From Sulfitobacter alexandrii (lineage in GTDB: Bacteria > Pseudomonadota > Alphaproteobacteria > Rhodobacterales > Rhodobacteraceae): a stretch of DNA of 64,000 nt. The stretch covers positions 1,612,001 through 1,676,000 of the forward strand of contig NZ_CP018076.1 in NCBI RefSeq assembly GCF_001886735.1, given 5' to 3'. The notes below the pieces were generated by a model, which saw only the letters and a program-made list of their open reading frames with translations, searched no databases and had not been told where the DNA came from. Position 1 is the stretch's first letter; the number at the start of each line of letters is the position of its first letter. Position numbers and translations under genes: made by a program. Positions 26,287-37,835 of this stretch are shown here, in pieces.

Positions 26287-26311
26287 CGCGCGCCCGCGTC
26301 CTCGCGGTGTC

Positions 26312-26932
26312 TCAGCCCATCGCGGCGATGAGCGTGCCCAGGGCGGCGGCCGGATCGTCCGCGGCCCAGATCTCGTCCCCGATGCCGAAGAAATCGGTGT
26401 AAGGCGCGAGTTGCCGCATCATGTTCGCGTCAAGCGCGCCTTCGGCCACCACGGGCACTTCGATCACCTCCGACCACCATTGAAAGAGATCGGTCTCGGC
26501 GTGGCTTCCATCTCCCAGCGCCGAAGGCTGGACCGGGCCGAAGCTGACATAGTCGGCGCCCGCTTCTCCGGCGGCCATGCCTTCGTGCTTGGAAGGGCCG
26601 CAGAAACTGCCGACTATGGCGTCCTCGCCCAGTTCCTTGCGGGCATGGCGCACGGTCCGGGCCGCGTCGTTCAGGTGCACCCCGTCGAGACCCAGCCTTT
26701 CGACCATCAGCAGGTGATCCGAGATCACAAGTGCGACGTCGCGGGCGTGGGTGACGTCGCGCAGGGCGTCGGCGGCGCGGGCCAGCCGATCCTCGTCCCG
26801 GGTCGAGAGGGCCAGCCGGACACAGGCCACGGGATGGGCGTCCAGTACCGTTGCCAGGCGGGCGGGGAAGGTCCCCAGTTCGATCTCGGGCGGGGTGATC
26901 AGGTAGATCTGCGGCTTTTCGGGCGTGTCCAT
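26312..26932 (-). CDS. Thiamine-phosphate synthase-like protein (ThiE/TenI family)
   Basis: This 206-residue TIM-barrel protein opens IYLITPPEIELGTF and carries LGLDGVHLNDAART, VGSFCGPSKHEGMAAGEAGADYVSFGPV and VVAEGALD, the order of motifs in ThiE. The phosphate-binding GADYVSFGPV is present, but the usual HLGQxD reads HLNDAA, so activity as thiamine-phosphate synthase is uncertain; it may be a TenI-type or related enzyme. ATG 26932 follows AAGGA at nine bases. It is divergent from trmJ across about 100 bases and has no other thiamin genes beside it. Confidence 0.78.
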   Translation of the reverse strand: MDTPEKPQIYLITPPEIELGTFPARLATVLDAHPVACVRLALSTRDEDRLARAADALRDVTHARDVALVISDHLLMVERLGLDGVHLNDAARTVRHARKELGEDAIVGSFCGPSKHEGMAAGEAGADYVSFGPVQPSALGDGSHAETDLFQWWSEVIEVPVVAEGALDANMMRQLAPYTDFFGIGDEIWAADDPAAALGTLIAAMG

Positions 26933-27033
26933 CCGGGGCGTCCTTTGCGGTTCCTGGCGGTCTGCGTACCCCAAGCCGCGGGGAAATGAAAACCTTTCTT
27001 GCGGGGCCTTGAGGCCGACGGTAAGAGGCCCGC

Positions 27034-27789
27034 ATGAGCCAGCCCGTCAGCCCCCCGTCCATCCCGGCCTTCGTGCTGGTGCGCCCCCAGATGGGCGAAA
27101 ACATCGGCGCCGCCGCGCGGGCGATGTGGAACTTCGGGCTCGATCACATGCGGGTGGTCGCACCGCGGGACGGCTGGCCGAACCCTTCGGCCGTGGCGAT
27201 GGCCTCGGGCGCGGGGCGGCTGCTGGACGAGGCGCGGCTGTGTTCCGACCTGCCCGACGCGCTGGGAGACTGCGATTTCGTGCTGGCGACTACCGCGCGC
27301 AGCCGCGACATGACCAAGCCCGTATTCTCCCCCGAAGCCGCGATGACCGAGGCGGCGCGCCGCATTGCCGACGGCCAGCGCGTCGCGGTGCTCTTCGGCC
27401 CCGAACGCGCGGGGCTCGAGAACGAGGACGTGGCGCGCGCCAATGCCATCGTGTCGGTGCCGGTGAACCCCGCGTTCCCCTCGCTCAACCTTGCGCAATG
27501 CGTGCTGCTGATGGGCTACGAATGGCGCCGTGCCACGGCGGAGGTTCCGGCGGTGACGACCGAGATGGCGGGCACCGACTGGGCCAGCGGCGAGGAGGTC
27601 GAGCACCTCGCGGCACATTACGAGGAACGGCTGGAGGAGGCGGGCTTCTTCTTTCCGGCCCACAAGGTCGGATCGATGAAGCTGAACCTGCGCAACATGT
27701 GGTCGCGGATGCCGATGACGCGGGCCGACGTGCAGATGCTGCACGGGATGATGCGCCAGATGGTGCGCTGGAAGGAACGGGGCGACTAG
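27034..27789 (+). CDS. trmJ: tRNA (cytidine/uridine-2'-O-)-methyltransferase TrmJ
   Basis: This 251-residue SPOUT enzyme methylates the ribose of nucleotide 32 in the tRNA anticodon loop. The three SpoU motifs are visible: PQMGENIGAAARAMWNFG (about 19), VAVLFGPERAGLENED (about 118) and VPVNPAFPSLNLAQCV (about 143). The C-terminal helical extension (MKLNLRNMWSRMPMTRADVQMLHG) is typical of TrmJ. It is divergent from the ThiE-like gene and lies 112 bases before ctaA on the same strand. Confidence 0.92.
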   Translation: MSQPVSPPSIPAFVLVRPQMGENIGAAARAMWNFGLDHMRVVAPRDGWPNPSAVAMASGAGRLLDEARLCSDLPDALGDCDFVLATTARSRDMTKPVFSPEAAMTEAARRIADGQRVAVLFGPERAGLENEDVARANAIVSVPVNPAFPSLNLAQCVLLMGYEWRRATAEVPAVTTEMAGTDWASGEEVEHLAAHYEERLEEAGFFFPAHKVGSMKLNLRNMWSRMPMTRADVQMLHGMMRQMVRWKERGD

Positions 27790-27901
27790 GCCCGCCCCGA
27801 CCGCCGGTGCGACACCGTCGCCCGCGGCAGGACGCCTTGCCGCACTGGACCTTGGCCGCGCCGTGACCTACCAAGACGGCAACAAGCAACCGAGGCGGAA
27901 T

Positions 27902-29050
27902 ATGGCTGAGAAGCGCAAGTTGTTCGAAGAGGTGGCGGAGCCCGCCACGACGCGGCCCGTTGTCGAGACCGGGGTCATAGATAGGGGCAGGGGGGCTGGC
28001 CGGCGCGCGATGCGGGTCTGGCTGATGATCCTGTTCGCGCTCGTATTTGTCATGATCGCGGTGGGCGGCATGACCCGGCTGACGGACTCGGGCCTGTCGA
28101 TCACCGAATGGCGGCCCGTGACCGGCGCTCTGCCCCCGATGACCGAGGCGGACTGGCAATCGGAGTTCGAGAAGTACCAGGCCATCGACGAATTCCAGGT
28201 GCAGAACTCCTGGATGGGGCTGGATGATTTCAAGCGCATCTACTGGTGGGAATGGGGCCACCGCCAGCTGGGCCGGGTGATAGGACTGGTCTGGGCGCTG
28301 GGATACGCGTGGTTCGCGCTGCGCCGGCAGGTGCCCGGTGGCTGGCACCGGCGGCTGCTTCTGCTGGGCGCGCTTGGCGGCGCACAGGGCGCGATCGGCT
28401 GGTGGATGGTGTCCTCCGGCGTGACCAGCGGCGAAGGGGTGACCGACGTGGCCAGCTACCGTCTGGCGACGCACCTCGGCCTTGCCTTCATCATCATGGG
28501 GTTCATCACCTGGTACATTCTCATGCTGGGACGGTCCGAGCGCGATCTCATCCAGGCCCGCCGCGCCAAGGAAGCGCGGCAGTTCGGGATGGCCACAGGC
28601 CTGCTTCACCTCGCCTTCCTGCAGATCCTGCTGGGTGCGCTGGTGGCCGGGATCGACGCGGGCCGGTATTTCATCGACTGGCCCCTGATGCAGGGACAGT
28701 TCTTTCCGCCCGATGCGTTCAACCTGATGCCGGCCTGGCGCAATTTCTTTGAAAACGCGGGACTGGTGCAGTTCATCCACCGGATGACCGGCTACCTGCT
28801 GTTCGTATTCGGCATCGTCGTGTGGATGCGCGGGCGGCGGTCGGCACATGCGACCACCCGGTTCGCCTTCAACGCCGTGATGGCGGCGCTCGCGCTGCAG
28901 ATCGTGCTGGGGATCACCACGGTGCTTTATGCCGCGCCGGTGCACATCGCGCTTACCCACCAGGCGCTGGCGGTCGTGTTGTGGGTGCTGATCCTGCGCG
29001 CGCGCTTCCTGTCCGCCTATCCCGTCGCCACATCCCTGAGAGGTAAATGA
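27902..29050 (+). CDS. ctaA: Heme A synthase (COX15/CtaA)
   Basis: This 382-residue membrane enzyme oxidises the C8 methyl of heme O to give heme A for aa3-type cytochrome oxidase. Eight membrane helices are expected; conserved His-bearing segments include GHRQLGRVIGL, ATHLGLAFI, QFIHRMTGYLLF and ALTHQALAVVLW. The opening VGGMTRLTDSGLSITEWRPVTG is diagnostic of the alphaproteobacterial/mitochondrial type. ATG 27902 has GAGG upstream; an earlier GTG at 27863 is less likely. Its TGA overlaps the ATG of the carboxypeptidase gene (ATGA). Confidence 0.95.
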   Translation: MAEKRKLFEEVAEPATTRPVVETGVIDRGRGAGRRAMRVWLMILFALVFVMIAVGGMTRLTDSGLSITEWRPVTGALPPMTEADWQSEFEKYQAIDEFQVQNSWMGLDDFKRIYWWEWGHRQLGRVIGLVWALGYAWFALRRQVPGGWHRRLLLLGALGGAQGAIGWWMVSSGVTSGEGVTDVASYRLATHLGLAFIIMGFITWYILMLGRSERDLIQARRAKEARQFGMATGLLHLAFLQILLGALVAGIDAGRYFIDWPLMQGQFFPPDAFNLMPAWRNFFENAGLVQFIHRMTGYLLFVFGIVVWMRGRRSAHATTRFAFNAVMAALALQIVLGITTVLYAAPVHIALTHQALAVVLWVLILRARFLSAYPVATSLRGK

Positions 29051-30528
29051 CCATGACCGCCTACGATGACCTGATGGCATTCCAGCGCGAGACCGAAGCC
29101 CTTGCGCAGGTGGCCGGCCGCCTGGGCTGGGACCAGGAGACGATGATGCCGCGCGGTGCCGCGCCGCAACGGGCAGAAGAGATGGCGGCGATGGAATCGG
29201 TGTTGCATGCGCGGCGGATCGATCCGCGCGTGGCTGACTGGCTGGCCAAGATCGACGACGGCGCGCTCGACCCGGTGGGGCGTGCGAACCTGCGCCATAT
29301 CCGCCGCGACCACGAGCGCGCGTCCAAGGTGCCCGCGCAACTGGCGGCGCGGATCGCGCGCGTCACCTCCGAGGCGCAGGGCATCTGGGCGGAGGCACGG
29401 GCCGCGGACGACTTTTCCGCCTTCGCGCCCACGCTGACCGAGGTGATCGCGCTCAAGCGCGAGGAAGGACAGGCGCTGGCCACCGACGGCGACGTTTACG
29501 ACGCCATGCTTCAGGACTACGAGCCCGGCACCACGGGTGACCAGATCGCGTCGATGTTCGATGCGCTGCGTCCCGAACTGAGCGAGCTGCGTGCCGCCGT
29601 GCGGGCCGCCGAAGCGCCTCCGAGGCTGCAGGGGAGCTTTGACGAGGCCGCGCAGATGAAACTGACACGGCATCTGGCCAAGACGTTCGGCTACGACATG
29701 TCGATGGGCCGGGTGGACAAGGCGGTGCATCCGTTCTCGTCGGGCTCGGGGCTGGACGTCCGGATCACGACCCGGACGAATCCGGCTGACCCGTTCAACT
29801 GCTTCTATTCCACCATCCACGAGGTGGGCCACGCCGCCTACGAGCAGGGCATCGACCGCGCCTACCTGCTGACGCCTCTGGGCAGCGGGGTCTCCATGGG
29901 CGTGCACGAAAGCCAGAGCCGCATCTACGAGAACCAGATCGGGCGAAGCCGTGCCTTCACGTCATGGCTCTTCGGCCAGATGAAGGACGCCTTCGGCGAC
30001 TTCGGCATCGCGGACGCCGAAACCTTCTACCGGGTCGTGAACCGTGTGAACGACGGTTACATCAGGACCGAGGCGGACGAACTGCAATACAACCTGCACG
30101 TGATGCTGCGGTTCGACCTGGAGCGGGCGCTGGTCGCGCACGACCTTCAGGTGTCCGAAATGGAGGCAGCGTGGAACGACCGGTTCGAGGCCGATTTCGG
30201 CTATCCGGTCGACAAGCCGTCGAACGGTGTCCTGCAGGATGTCCACTGGTCGGTGGGGTTGCTGGGATATTTCCCCACCTATTCGCTGGGCAACGTCTAT
30301 GCCGGCTGCCTGCACGAGGCGATGCGCGCGGCGCTGCCCGATCTCGATGCCAGCCTGGCGCAGGGCAATACGGAGCCTGCGACCGCGTGGCTCCGGGCCA
30401 ACGTGCAGACCCACGGCGGATTGATGGAGCCGCGCGAGGTGATCGCCCACGCCACGGGCAAGCCACCCACCGAGTCGCCGCTGCTGGCTTACCTGAGGGC
30501 GAAATTCACCGAAATCTACGGGCTCTAG
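29047..30528 (+). CDS. M32 family carboxypeptidase (Taq-type)
   Basis: This 493-residue cytoplasmic metallopeptidase removes C-terminal residues from peptides. The zinc site HEVGHAAYEQG (HExxH, about residue 258) and the conserved downstream SQSRIYENQIGRS (second-ligand Glu region) are present, as are the family DxRIT (LDVRITTRT) and VHPFSSG stretches. Normal length. ATG 29047 overlaps the ctaA stop; a second ATG two codons on (29053) has equally good ribosome-site spacing. After it, 30529-30689 holds no gene but a T-rich stretch and the leader of the next gene. Confidence 0.93.
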   Translation: MTMTAYDDLMAFQRETEALAQVAGRLGWDQETMMPRGAAPQRAEEMAAMESVLHARRIDPRVADWLAKIDDGALDPVGRANLRHIRRDHERASKVPAQLAARIARVTSEAQGIWAEARAADDFSAFAPTLTEVIALKREEGQALATDGDVYDAMLQDYEPGTTGDQIASMFDALRPELSELRAAVRAAEAPPRLQGSFDEAAQMKLTRHLAKTFGYDMSMGRVDKAVHPFSSGSGLDVRITTRTNPADPFNCFYSTIHEVGHAAYEQGIDRAYLLTPLGSGVSMGVHESQSRIYENQIGRSRAFTSWLFGQMKDAFGDFGIADAETFYRVVNRVNDGYIRTEADELQYNLHVMLRFDLERALVAHDLQVSEMEAAWNDRFEADFGYPVDKPSNGVLQDVHWSVGLLGYFPTYSLGNVYAGCLHEAMRAALPDLDASLAQGNTEPATAWLRANVQTHGGLMEPREVIAHATGKPPTESPLLAYLRAKFTEIYGL

Positions 30529-30629
30529 CGGGCCGTGGGCGTTTTTTCGCCAAAGAGCTTCTATTATTTGTGCGGTTTTTTTGTATCAGCAGGTGCAAAT
30601 GCCGCCGACATGGGTTAGAGGCCTTTTAG

Positions 30630-30648
30630 TGACAATCGATCCGTGTCA
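30630..30648. promoter_or_regulatory. Inverted repeat TGACA-N9-TGTCA before the small exported protein
   Basis: TGACA (30630-30634) and TGTCA (30644-30648) form an exact inverted repeat about 40 bases before the start codon, in an A+T-rich leader. GTGACA could also be a -35 element. The regulator is unknown. Confidence 0.3.
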
Positions 30649-30689
30649 TAAGCATTGTGAACAGAAATACTCTTGGGAGTTTGGTCCAG

Positions 30690-31037
30690 ATGAGAAAGAT
30701 TTTCGCACTCACCGCAGCTGTCGCGATGTCCGTCGCCGCAGGTGCATCCGCACAAACGACCGCACAGGCGTCTGTCCTGGGTGAAACCGGCAACCCGCAG
30801 TATCCGCTGCGCGTGCAGGGCACCAACGGCCAGATCTATTCCTGCGCGTCCGAAATCGAAACCGTTGACGGCGTGCGCGCACGTCGCTGCATCCAAGATG
30901 GCGACGCAGGCCCGCTGTTCGCTTCGGGTGCCGGCCTCGCAACCGGCGGTGCAGTCGCAGCCGGCGCGCTGCTGCTGGTCGTTCTGGCTGCCAACGATGG
31001 CAGCTCCAGCACCACCACCACCACGACCGACAACTGA
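30690..31037 (+). CDS. Small exported protein with Gly/Ala hydrophobic segment and poly-Thr tail
   Basis: This 115-residue protein starts with a clear signal peptide (MRKIFALTAAVAMSV to about residue 22, ASAQ). A short globular part has two Cys (SCASEIE and RRCIQDG) that may form a disulfide. A Gly/Ala/Leu-rich segment of about 28 residues then probably spans or packs in a membrane, and the protein ends with GSSSTTTTTTDN. ATG 30690 is preferred over a start at 30657 because it puts the signal peptide first. It is monocistronic, with its own A+T-rich leader and a strong terminator, which suggests high expression. I do not recognise the family. Confidence 0.75.
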   Translation: MRKIFALTAAVAMSVAAGASAQTTAQASVLGETGNPQYPLRVQGTNGQIYSCASEIETVDGVRARRCIQDGDAGPLFASGAGLATGGAVAAGALLLVVLAANDGSSSTTTTTTDN

Positions 31038-31038
31038 T

Positions 31039-31056
31039 CGTCAACTTCGGTTGACG
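31039..31056. repeat. Hairpin CGTCAAC-TTCG-GTTGACG after the small exported protein
   Basis: A perfect 7-bp stem with an UUCG tetraloop lies one base after the stop codon. It is followed by a small CCCC-AAA-GGGG hairpin and then by the terminator at 31088. UUCG-capped stems are very stable and may protect the 3' end of the message. Confidence 0.6.
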
Positions 31057-31087
31057 CCTTCCCCAAAGGGGCAGGTATAGAATCAAG

Positions 31088-31118
31088 CACCTCCGCGCAG
31101 CATCGCGGGGGTGTTTTT
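31088..31118 (+). terminator. Rho-independent terminator of the small exported protein gene
   Basis: A 10-bp stem CACCTCCGCG/CGCGGGGGTG (one G-T pair) with a six-base loop is followed by five Ts (31114-31118). Confidence 0.8.
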
Positions 31119-31176
31119 CGTTCGTGGTGCGCCAAGGATCCATGAACTGAGGGTTCAGATGCCGTTCCGCAAGAAG

Positions 31177-31206
31177 AAGGCGCCACCGGTATTCCGGAGG
31201 CGCCTT
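31177..31206 (-). terminator. Hairpin terminator of gyrA
   Basis: AAGGCGCC-A-CCGG and CCGG-A-GGCGCCTT form a nearly perfect stem around a TATT loop, 45 bases beyond the gyrA stop. On the minus strand it is followed by a T/C-rich TTCTTCTT tail, fitting termination of gyrA. Confidence 0.65.
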
Positions 31207-31250
31207 TGCATTTCTCACGTCTGGCGCAAAAGCCTGCGCTGAGGTCCGTG

Positions 31251-34019
<2,769 letters not shown>

Positions 34020-34062
34020 GTTGTCTGCTCTGCTTCTGATGGCGATCTAGATATTGTGATTT

Positions 34063-34092
34063 TCTATAGCAGAAGGGGCATATCGGGTGCAA
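34063..34092 (-). promoter_or_regulatory. Likely sigma-70 promoter of gyrA
   Basis: Read on the minus strand, TTGCAC (34092-34087) and TATAGA (34068-34063) are 18 bases apart, about 45 bases before the gyrA start codon. Both hexamers match the consensus at four or five positions. Confidence 0.5.
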
Positions 34093-34212
34093 TGCGGGAT
34101 GCCCCGCGTTCTCTGGCAGCCATCTGTGTGGAGTGACAACATACTGTTTTTGTTGAAAATAAATTCCGGCGTGGCAATCTGGTCTGAGTGCAGCAGCAAG
34201 GAGAGGTCGCAA

Positions 34213-34494
34213 ATGGCCCAGACACACGTGCCGACGGAAACGGAACTGATGCTGAAGGGGTACGGCCTGACAACGGCGGAGTTTTTTTACCGGATGCCGG
34301 ATTATACCCATGTCCTGAATTCCTACATCTGGCAGGATTACGATCTTGCGCCGGATCACCCCAAGCTTTTCGGCTTCGTCGAGTTCTGGCAGAACAAGAT
34401 CGAGGGTCCGTTGCACTCGGTGCGGTTCACCCATCGCAAGCTGATCGGGCCGGGAGAATGGCAGAACCAGGTGGGCGAGTTCATCCTGCACTAG
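34213..34494 (+). CDS. usg: Usg family protein
   Basis: This 93-residue protein matches the Usg family, first named from a gene near the trp operon in alphaproteobacteria; its function is unknown. Conserved stretches are LKGYGLTTAEFFYRMPDY, YIWQDYDLAPDHPKLFGF and LHSVRFTHRKLIGPGEW. ATG 34213 has AAGGAGAGG upstream; a longer frame from 34087 runs through the promoter region and is not used. It is divergent from gyrA. Confidence 0.88.
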   Translation: MAQTHVPTETELMLKGYGLTTAEFFYRMPDYTHVLNSYIWQDYDLAPDHPKLFGFVEFWQNKIEGPLHSVRFTHRKLIGPGEWQNQVGEFILH

Positions 34495-34579
34495 ACCGCT
34501 GACGCAGCGTCGTCGCGATTTCGCTCTCGTGTGGGGAAACCCGGCGTTAGGCTGGGTGCGACACAGGAGGGGGAGCGCG

Positions 34580-35644
34580 ATGAAAAGGCTGCTGGTCGAT
34601 CAGAAGGATATCACGCAGGTGCGGCTGGAGGACGTCGCGTCTCCGGCACTGCGGGAAGGCGAGGCGCGGTTGCGGCTGGAAAGCTCCGCCGTGACCGCCA
34701 ACAATGTCACCTATGCCGCCGTGGGGTTCGACATCGGCTACTGGAAGTTCTTCCCCACGGGGATAGACGGGATGGGCCAGGTGCCGGTCTGGGGCGTGGC
34801 GGAGGTGGTGGAAAGCCGCAGCGACGCCCTGGCAGAAGGGACGCGGCTTTACGGTTTCTTTCCGCTGGCGGAGGAGTTGGTGATCGTCCCGCAAGACGAT
34901 GGCCACGGCGTTGTCCTCGACACGGCGGCGCATCGGGACGGGCTGCCCGCGGTCTACAACCGCTACGTCGCCGTAAAGGCCGGGACGCCGGAGCAGGATC
35001 ACCTGCGTGCGCTTCTCCAGCCGCTGCTGGCCACGTCCTACCTGCTGTTCGACTGGCTCATGGACAATGATCGTTTCGGGGCGGAACAGATCATCGTCGG
35101 TTCCGCGTCTTCAAAAACGGGTCTGGGGCTGTGCAAGTACCTCGCGGAGCCGCAGACGCGCGACTACCGGATCGTCGGGCTGACTTCGGAAGGGAACCGC
35201 AGCTTTGTCGAGGGGCTGGGTGCCTGTGACAAGGTGCTGAGTTACGACGAGATCGACAGGATCGCGCAGGTGCCGTCGGTCTATGTGGACATGTCGGGCA
35301 ATGCCGAGGTGAAGCTGAAGCTGCACAGCCATCTGGCGGAGGTTCTGACACATTCCGCCGCCGTGGGCACCAGCCATTGGGACCGGTTCCGCCCGCAGAA
35401 GGGTCTGCCGGGACCGAAGCCGCAGTTCTTCTTCGCCCCGTCCCAGATCGCCAAGCGGCGCGAGGAATGGGGCCCCGGCGAAATAGAGAAGCGGATCACT
35501 GCCGCGTGGAAGCGGCTCGCGGCGCAGGCCGGTGACTGGATGACGGTTCGGGTGCATGACGGGATGGAGGCCGTTCCGCAGGTCTACAGCGACCTCGCAA
35601 ACGGGCGGGCCGATCCAAGGGACGGGCACGTGATCCGCATCTGA
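34580..35644 (+). CDS. DUF2855 family protein (MDR-like oxidoreductase)
   Basis: This 354-residue protein belongs to DUF2855. It resembles a degenerate medium-chain dehydrogenase: an N-terminal beta-rich part with ESSAVTANNVTYAAVG, then a Rossmann-like middle beginning IIVGSASSKTGLGLCKYLA (about residue 171), where SSKTG replaces the usual GxGxxG. The enzyme activity is unknown. ATG 34580 follows GGAGGGGGAGCGCG. The gene may be cotranscribed with the sulfotransferase-like gene 40 bases downstream. Confidence 0.82.
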   Translation: MKRLLVDQKDITQVRLEDVASPALREGEARLRLESSAVTANNVTYAAVGFDIGYWKFFPTGIDGMGQVPVWGVAEVVESRSDALAEGTRLYGFFPLAEELVIVPQDDGHGVVLDTAAHRDGLPAVYNRYVAVKAGTPEQDHLRALLQPLLATSYLLFDWLMDNDRFGAEQIIVGSASSKTGLGLCKYLAEPQTRDYRIVGLTSEGNRSFVEGLGACDKVLSYDEIDRIAQVPSVYVDMSGNAEVKLKLHSHLAEVLTHSAAVGTSHWDRFRPQKGLPGPKPQFFFAPSQIAKRREEWGPGEIEKRITAAWKRLAAQAGDWMTVRVHDGMEAVPQVYSDLANGRADPRDGHVIRI

Positions 35645-35683
35645 ACGCTTGTCTTGAAAGAGGCCGCCGCTTATCGCTGTCGC

Positions 35684-36763
35684 ATGGCGCGGATCATCTT
35701 TCATCTCGGACCGGGCAAATGCGGATCCTCGGCCATCCAGGCATTTCTGGAAGCCGCGTCTCGGGGCGCGGATCCTCTTCTGGACGCGATTTTCGTCAGG
35801 GCACCCGAAATTCAGGCGCTGGAGGCTGGCGACACGTCGCCGCTCGGCCCCCTGGCCGCCCGGATGGGTGCGGCGCGTGCGGATCGGCCGCTGATCGTCA
35901 GCCACGAGGCGTTGTTCAAGAAAACCGGGGCCTTGCGTGCGCTGGTCCGGGCCGCGGTCGGGCAGGGGGGCGAGACGTCGGCGCTCGCCTATGTCCGGAG
36001 GCAATCGGATTACCTGCGGTCGGTGCATGGCCAGTGGCTTTTCCGGGAGCCGGACCGGGTGGCCGAGACGGCCGGCATCCTGCGCGCGGAAGGCATCGAT
36101 CCCGCGCTCTTTACCGGGGTGGAGCGCCAGTTGATGGCCTTTGCCCTGGGGCATGTCAGCGTCGGTCGCGACGCCGGCGGATTCTCGAGCTTCGACTGGT
36201 CGGTGAGCATGGTGCAAAGAGCACGGGAGTTGGACGAACTGGGGGTGCCGCTGCACGTTGCAGCGCTGCCGCCGCGGGATGCCGACCGCCCCCTGCTGGC
36301 CGATTTCGCCGCTCGGATCGGGGTGCGCAAAAGCGATGCGACGGAGGCGGCGGCGGTGGTGAACCCGGCTTTCGCGCCCGCCACCATCGAGGCGGTGACA
36401 AACGGGATCGAGTGCGGCTTTCCCATGCCCGGACGCCATGAAGCCAACAGGTTTCTCGCCGTCGGCGACCCCGTGGTCCAGTCCATTCCTCTGCCGGACG
36501 GCGCGCTGCTGGGTTGGCTGTCGGATTGCATCGACGCGACGTTCGAGGCGCGCAACCGGCAATTCGCCGAACGCTTCGGCATCGATCCGGCGTATTTCAG
36601 CCCCCGGCGGCCCTGCGATCCAAGCGAGATCGGCCAGCGGATTGCGCGCGAGGCGGCCCTTCGGTCGGAAGAACCGGCTGAATCACGTCAGGCGCGGATC
36701 ACGGCGCGCGCCGGGGCGATGCGCGCGGCATGGCAGGCCTTTCGCGAGGTCGATCGCCCCTAG
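35684..36763 (+). CDS. Sulfotransferase-like P-loop protein
   Basis: This 359-residue protein begins IIFHLGPGKCGSSAIQAFLEA, which resembles the 5'-phosphosulfate loop of PAPS-dependent sulfotransferases (GPxKxGSS). A later segment SALAYVRRQSDYLRSVHGQWL resembles the 3'-phosphate-binding R-x(7)-S region. Acceptor and activity are unknown. ATG 35684 is used because the motif begins at once; the upstream TTG at 35654 has no support. Its TAG overlaps the TAG of the convergent radical SAM gene in a shared CTAG. Confidence 0.65.
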   Translation: MARIIFHLGPGKCGSSAIQAFLEAASRGADPLLDAIFVRAPEIQALEAGDTSPLGPLAARMGAARADRPLIVSHEALFKKTGALRALVRAAVGQGGETSALAYVRRQSDYLRSVHGQWLFREPDRVAETAGILRAEGIDPALFTGVERQLMAFALGHVSVGRDAGGFSSFDWSVSMVQRARELDELGVPLHVAALPPRDADRPLLADFAARIGVRKSDATEAAAVVNPAFAPATIEAVTNGIECGFPMPGRHEANRFLAVGDPVVQSIPLPDGALLGWLSDCIDATFEARNRQFAERFGIDPAYFSPRRPCDPSEIGQRIAREAALRSEEPAESRQARITARAGAMRAAWQAFREVDRP

Positions 36764-37719
36764 GCCGAGCAGCTGGCCCCGCCCAGCACGCAGAACTTGG
36801 CGCAATGGGGATGGTTCAGGGCCACGTCGCCTTCGGCTTCGGCCAGCGTGGTGCCCAGTTCGAATTCGGGCGAATAGGGCAGCAGGGTGCAGGCCAGCAC
36901 GGCGGGTTTGTCGGCGCCCTTGCGTTTCACGACCATCCGGGAAGAGGAACACATCACCGCGTCTGGCGACTTGTTCAGGATGCCCCAGCAGGCGGTCGTG
37001 ATCTCGGGGACATCGATCCTTTCGTCCATTTCCGGGAACAGCACCGTCATGCCGGGATCGGCGGCGTCGATGTCAAAGCCATGTTCCGCGAAGAATGCGG
37101 CGTATCCCGCGCGGCTTTCCGCGTCGCTGTCGGCAAAGACCGACCGTCCGGCGATGGCCATCCGAAAGCCGTTGTCGCGCAACCATTCCATGCCTTCGAG
37201 CGTCCTGGCGAACGATCCCTCGCCGCGTTCGGCATCGTGCAGGGCAGGGTCGTGGTGATCGACGGAGACGCGCAGGGTCAGCTTTCCGGGGTATTCAGCG
37301 TTCAACCGGTTCAACCCTTCCTGCATGGTCTTGCGCATCATCGGGCGCATGGCATTCGTCAGGATCAGCACGTCGTAGCCCCGGGCAAGTGCCGCGTCGG
37401 TCATGTCGATCATCTGGGGGTTCATGAAGGGTTCGCCGCCGGTGAAGGCGATCTCGCGCACGCGCCAGTCCCGCGCCTCGAGCTGGTCGAGATAGTCGCG
37501 GACCTCGTCTGCCGTGATGTAGACCAGCGCGTCATTGGTGGGAGAGGACTCGATATAGCAGTTCGCGCACTCGATATTGCACAGCGTTCCGGTATTGAAC
37601 CACAGCGTCTGCGGGTTGCTGAGGGCGACGCGCGCGCGGGCTTCTCCCTTGGCGGTGACGGCGGGATCCGCGAATTTTCCGCGGTTCGCCTGTGCCTTGG
37701 CTGCGGCCATATCTTTCAT
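36760..37719 (-). CDS. Radical SAM protein with C-terminal Cys cluster
   Basis: This 319-residue protein has the radical SAM motif CNIECANC (Cys47, 51, 54), binding a 4Fe-4S cluster that cleaves S-adenosylmethionine. EIAFTGGEPFMNP and TNAMRPMM are the usual GGE and SAM-contact segments. The end of the protein, HPHCAKFCVLGGASCSA, with upstream CWG and CSSS, holds enough Cys for an auxiliary cluster or a peptide-modifying (SPASM/twitch-like) role. There is no precursor peptide or maturation partner beside it. ATG 37719 has AAGGA eight bases upstream. The substrate is unknown. Confidence 0.85.
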   Translation of the reverse strand: MKDMAAAKAQANRGKFADPAVTAKGEARARVALSNPQTLWFNTGTLCNIECANCYIESSPTNDALVYITADEVRDYLDQLEARDWRVREIAFTGGEPFMNPQMIDMTDAALARGYDVLILTNAMRPMMRKTMQEGLNRLNAEYPGKLTLRVSVDHHDPALHDAERGEGSFARTLEGMEWLRDNGFRMAIAGRSVFADSDAESRAGYAAFFAEHGFDIDAADPGMTVLFPEMDERIDVPEITTACWGILNKSPDAVMCSSSRMVVKRKGADKPAVLACTLLPYSPEFELGTTLAEAEGDVALNHPHCAKFCVLGGASCSA

Positions 37720-37835
37720 GATAGGTCCTTGTCTGATCGTTCCTGATGCTGTTCCCTGTGCTAAGCGATCGGGCAGGGCATTAAAAGTCTTGTCCGCGGG
37801 CGGCGCACGACCTTGTGATGCCCGGATATACGAGT

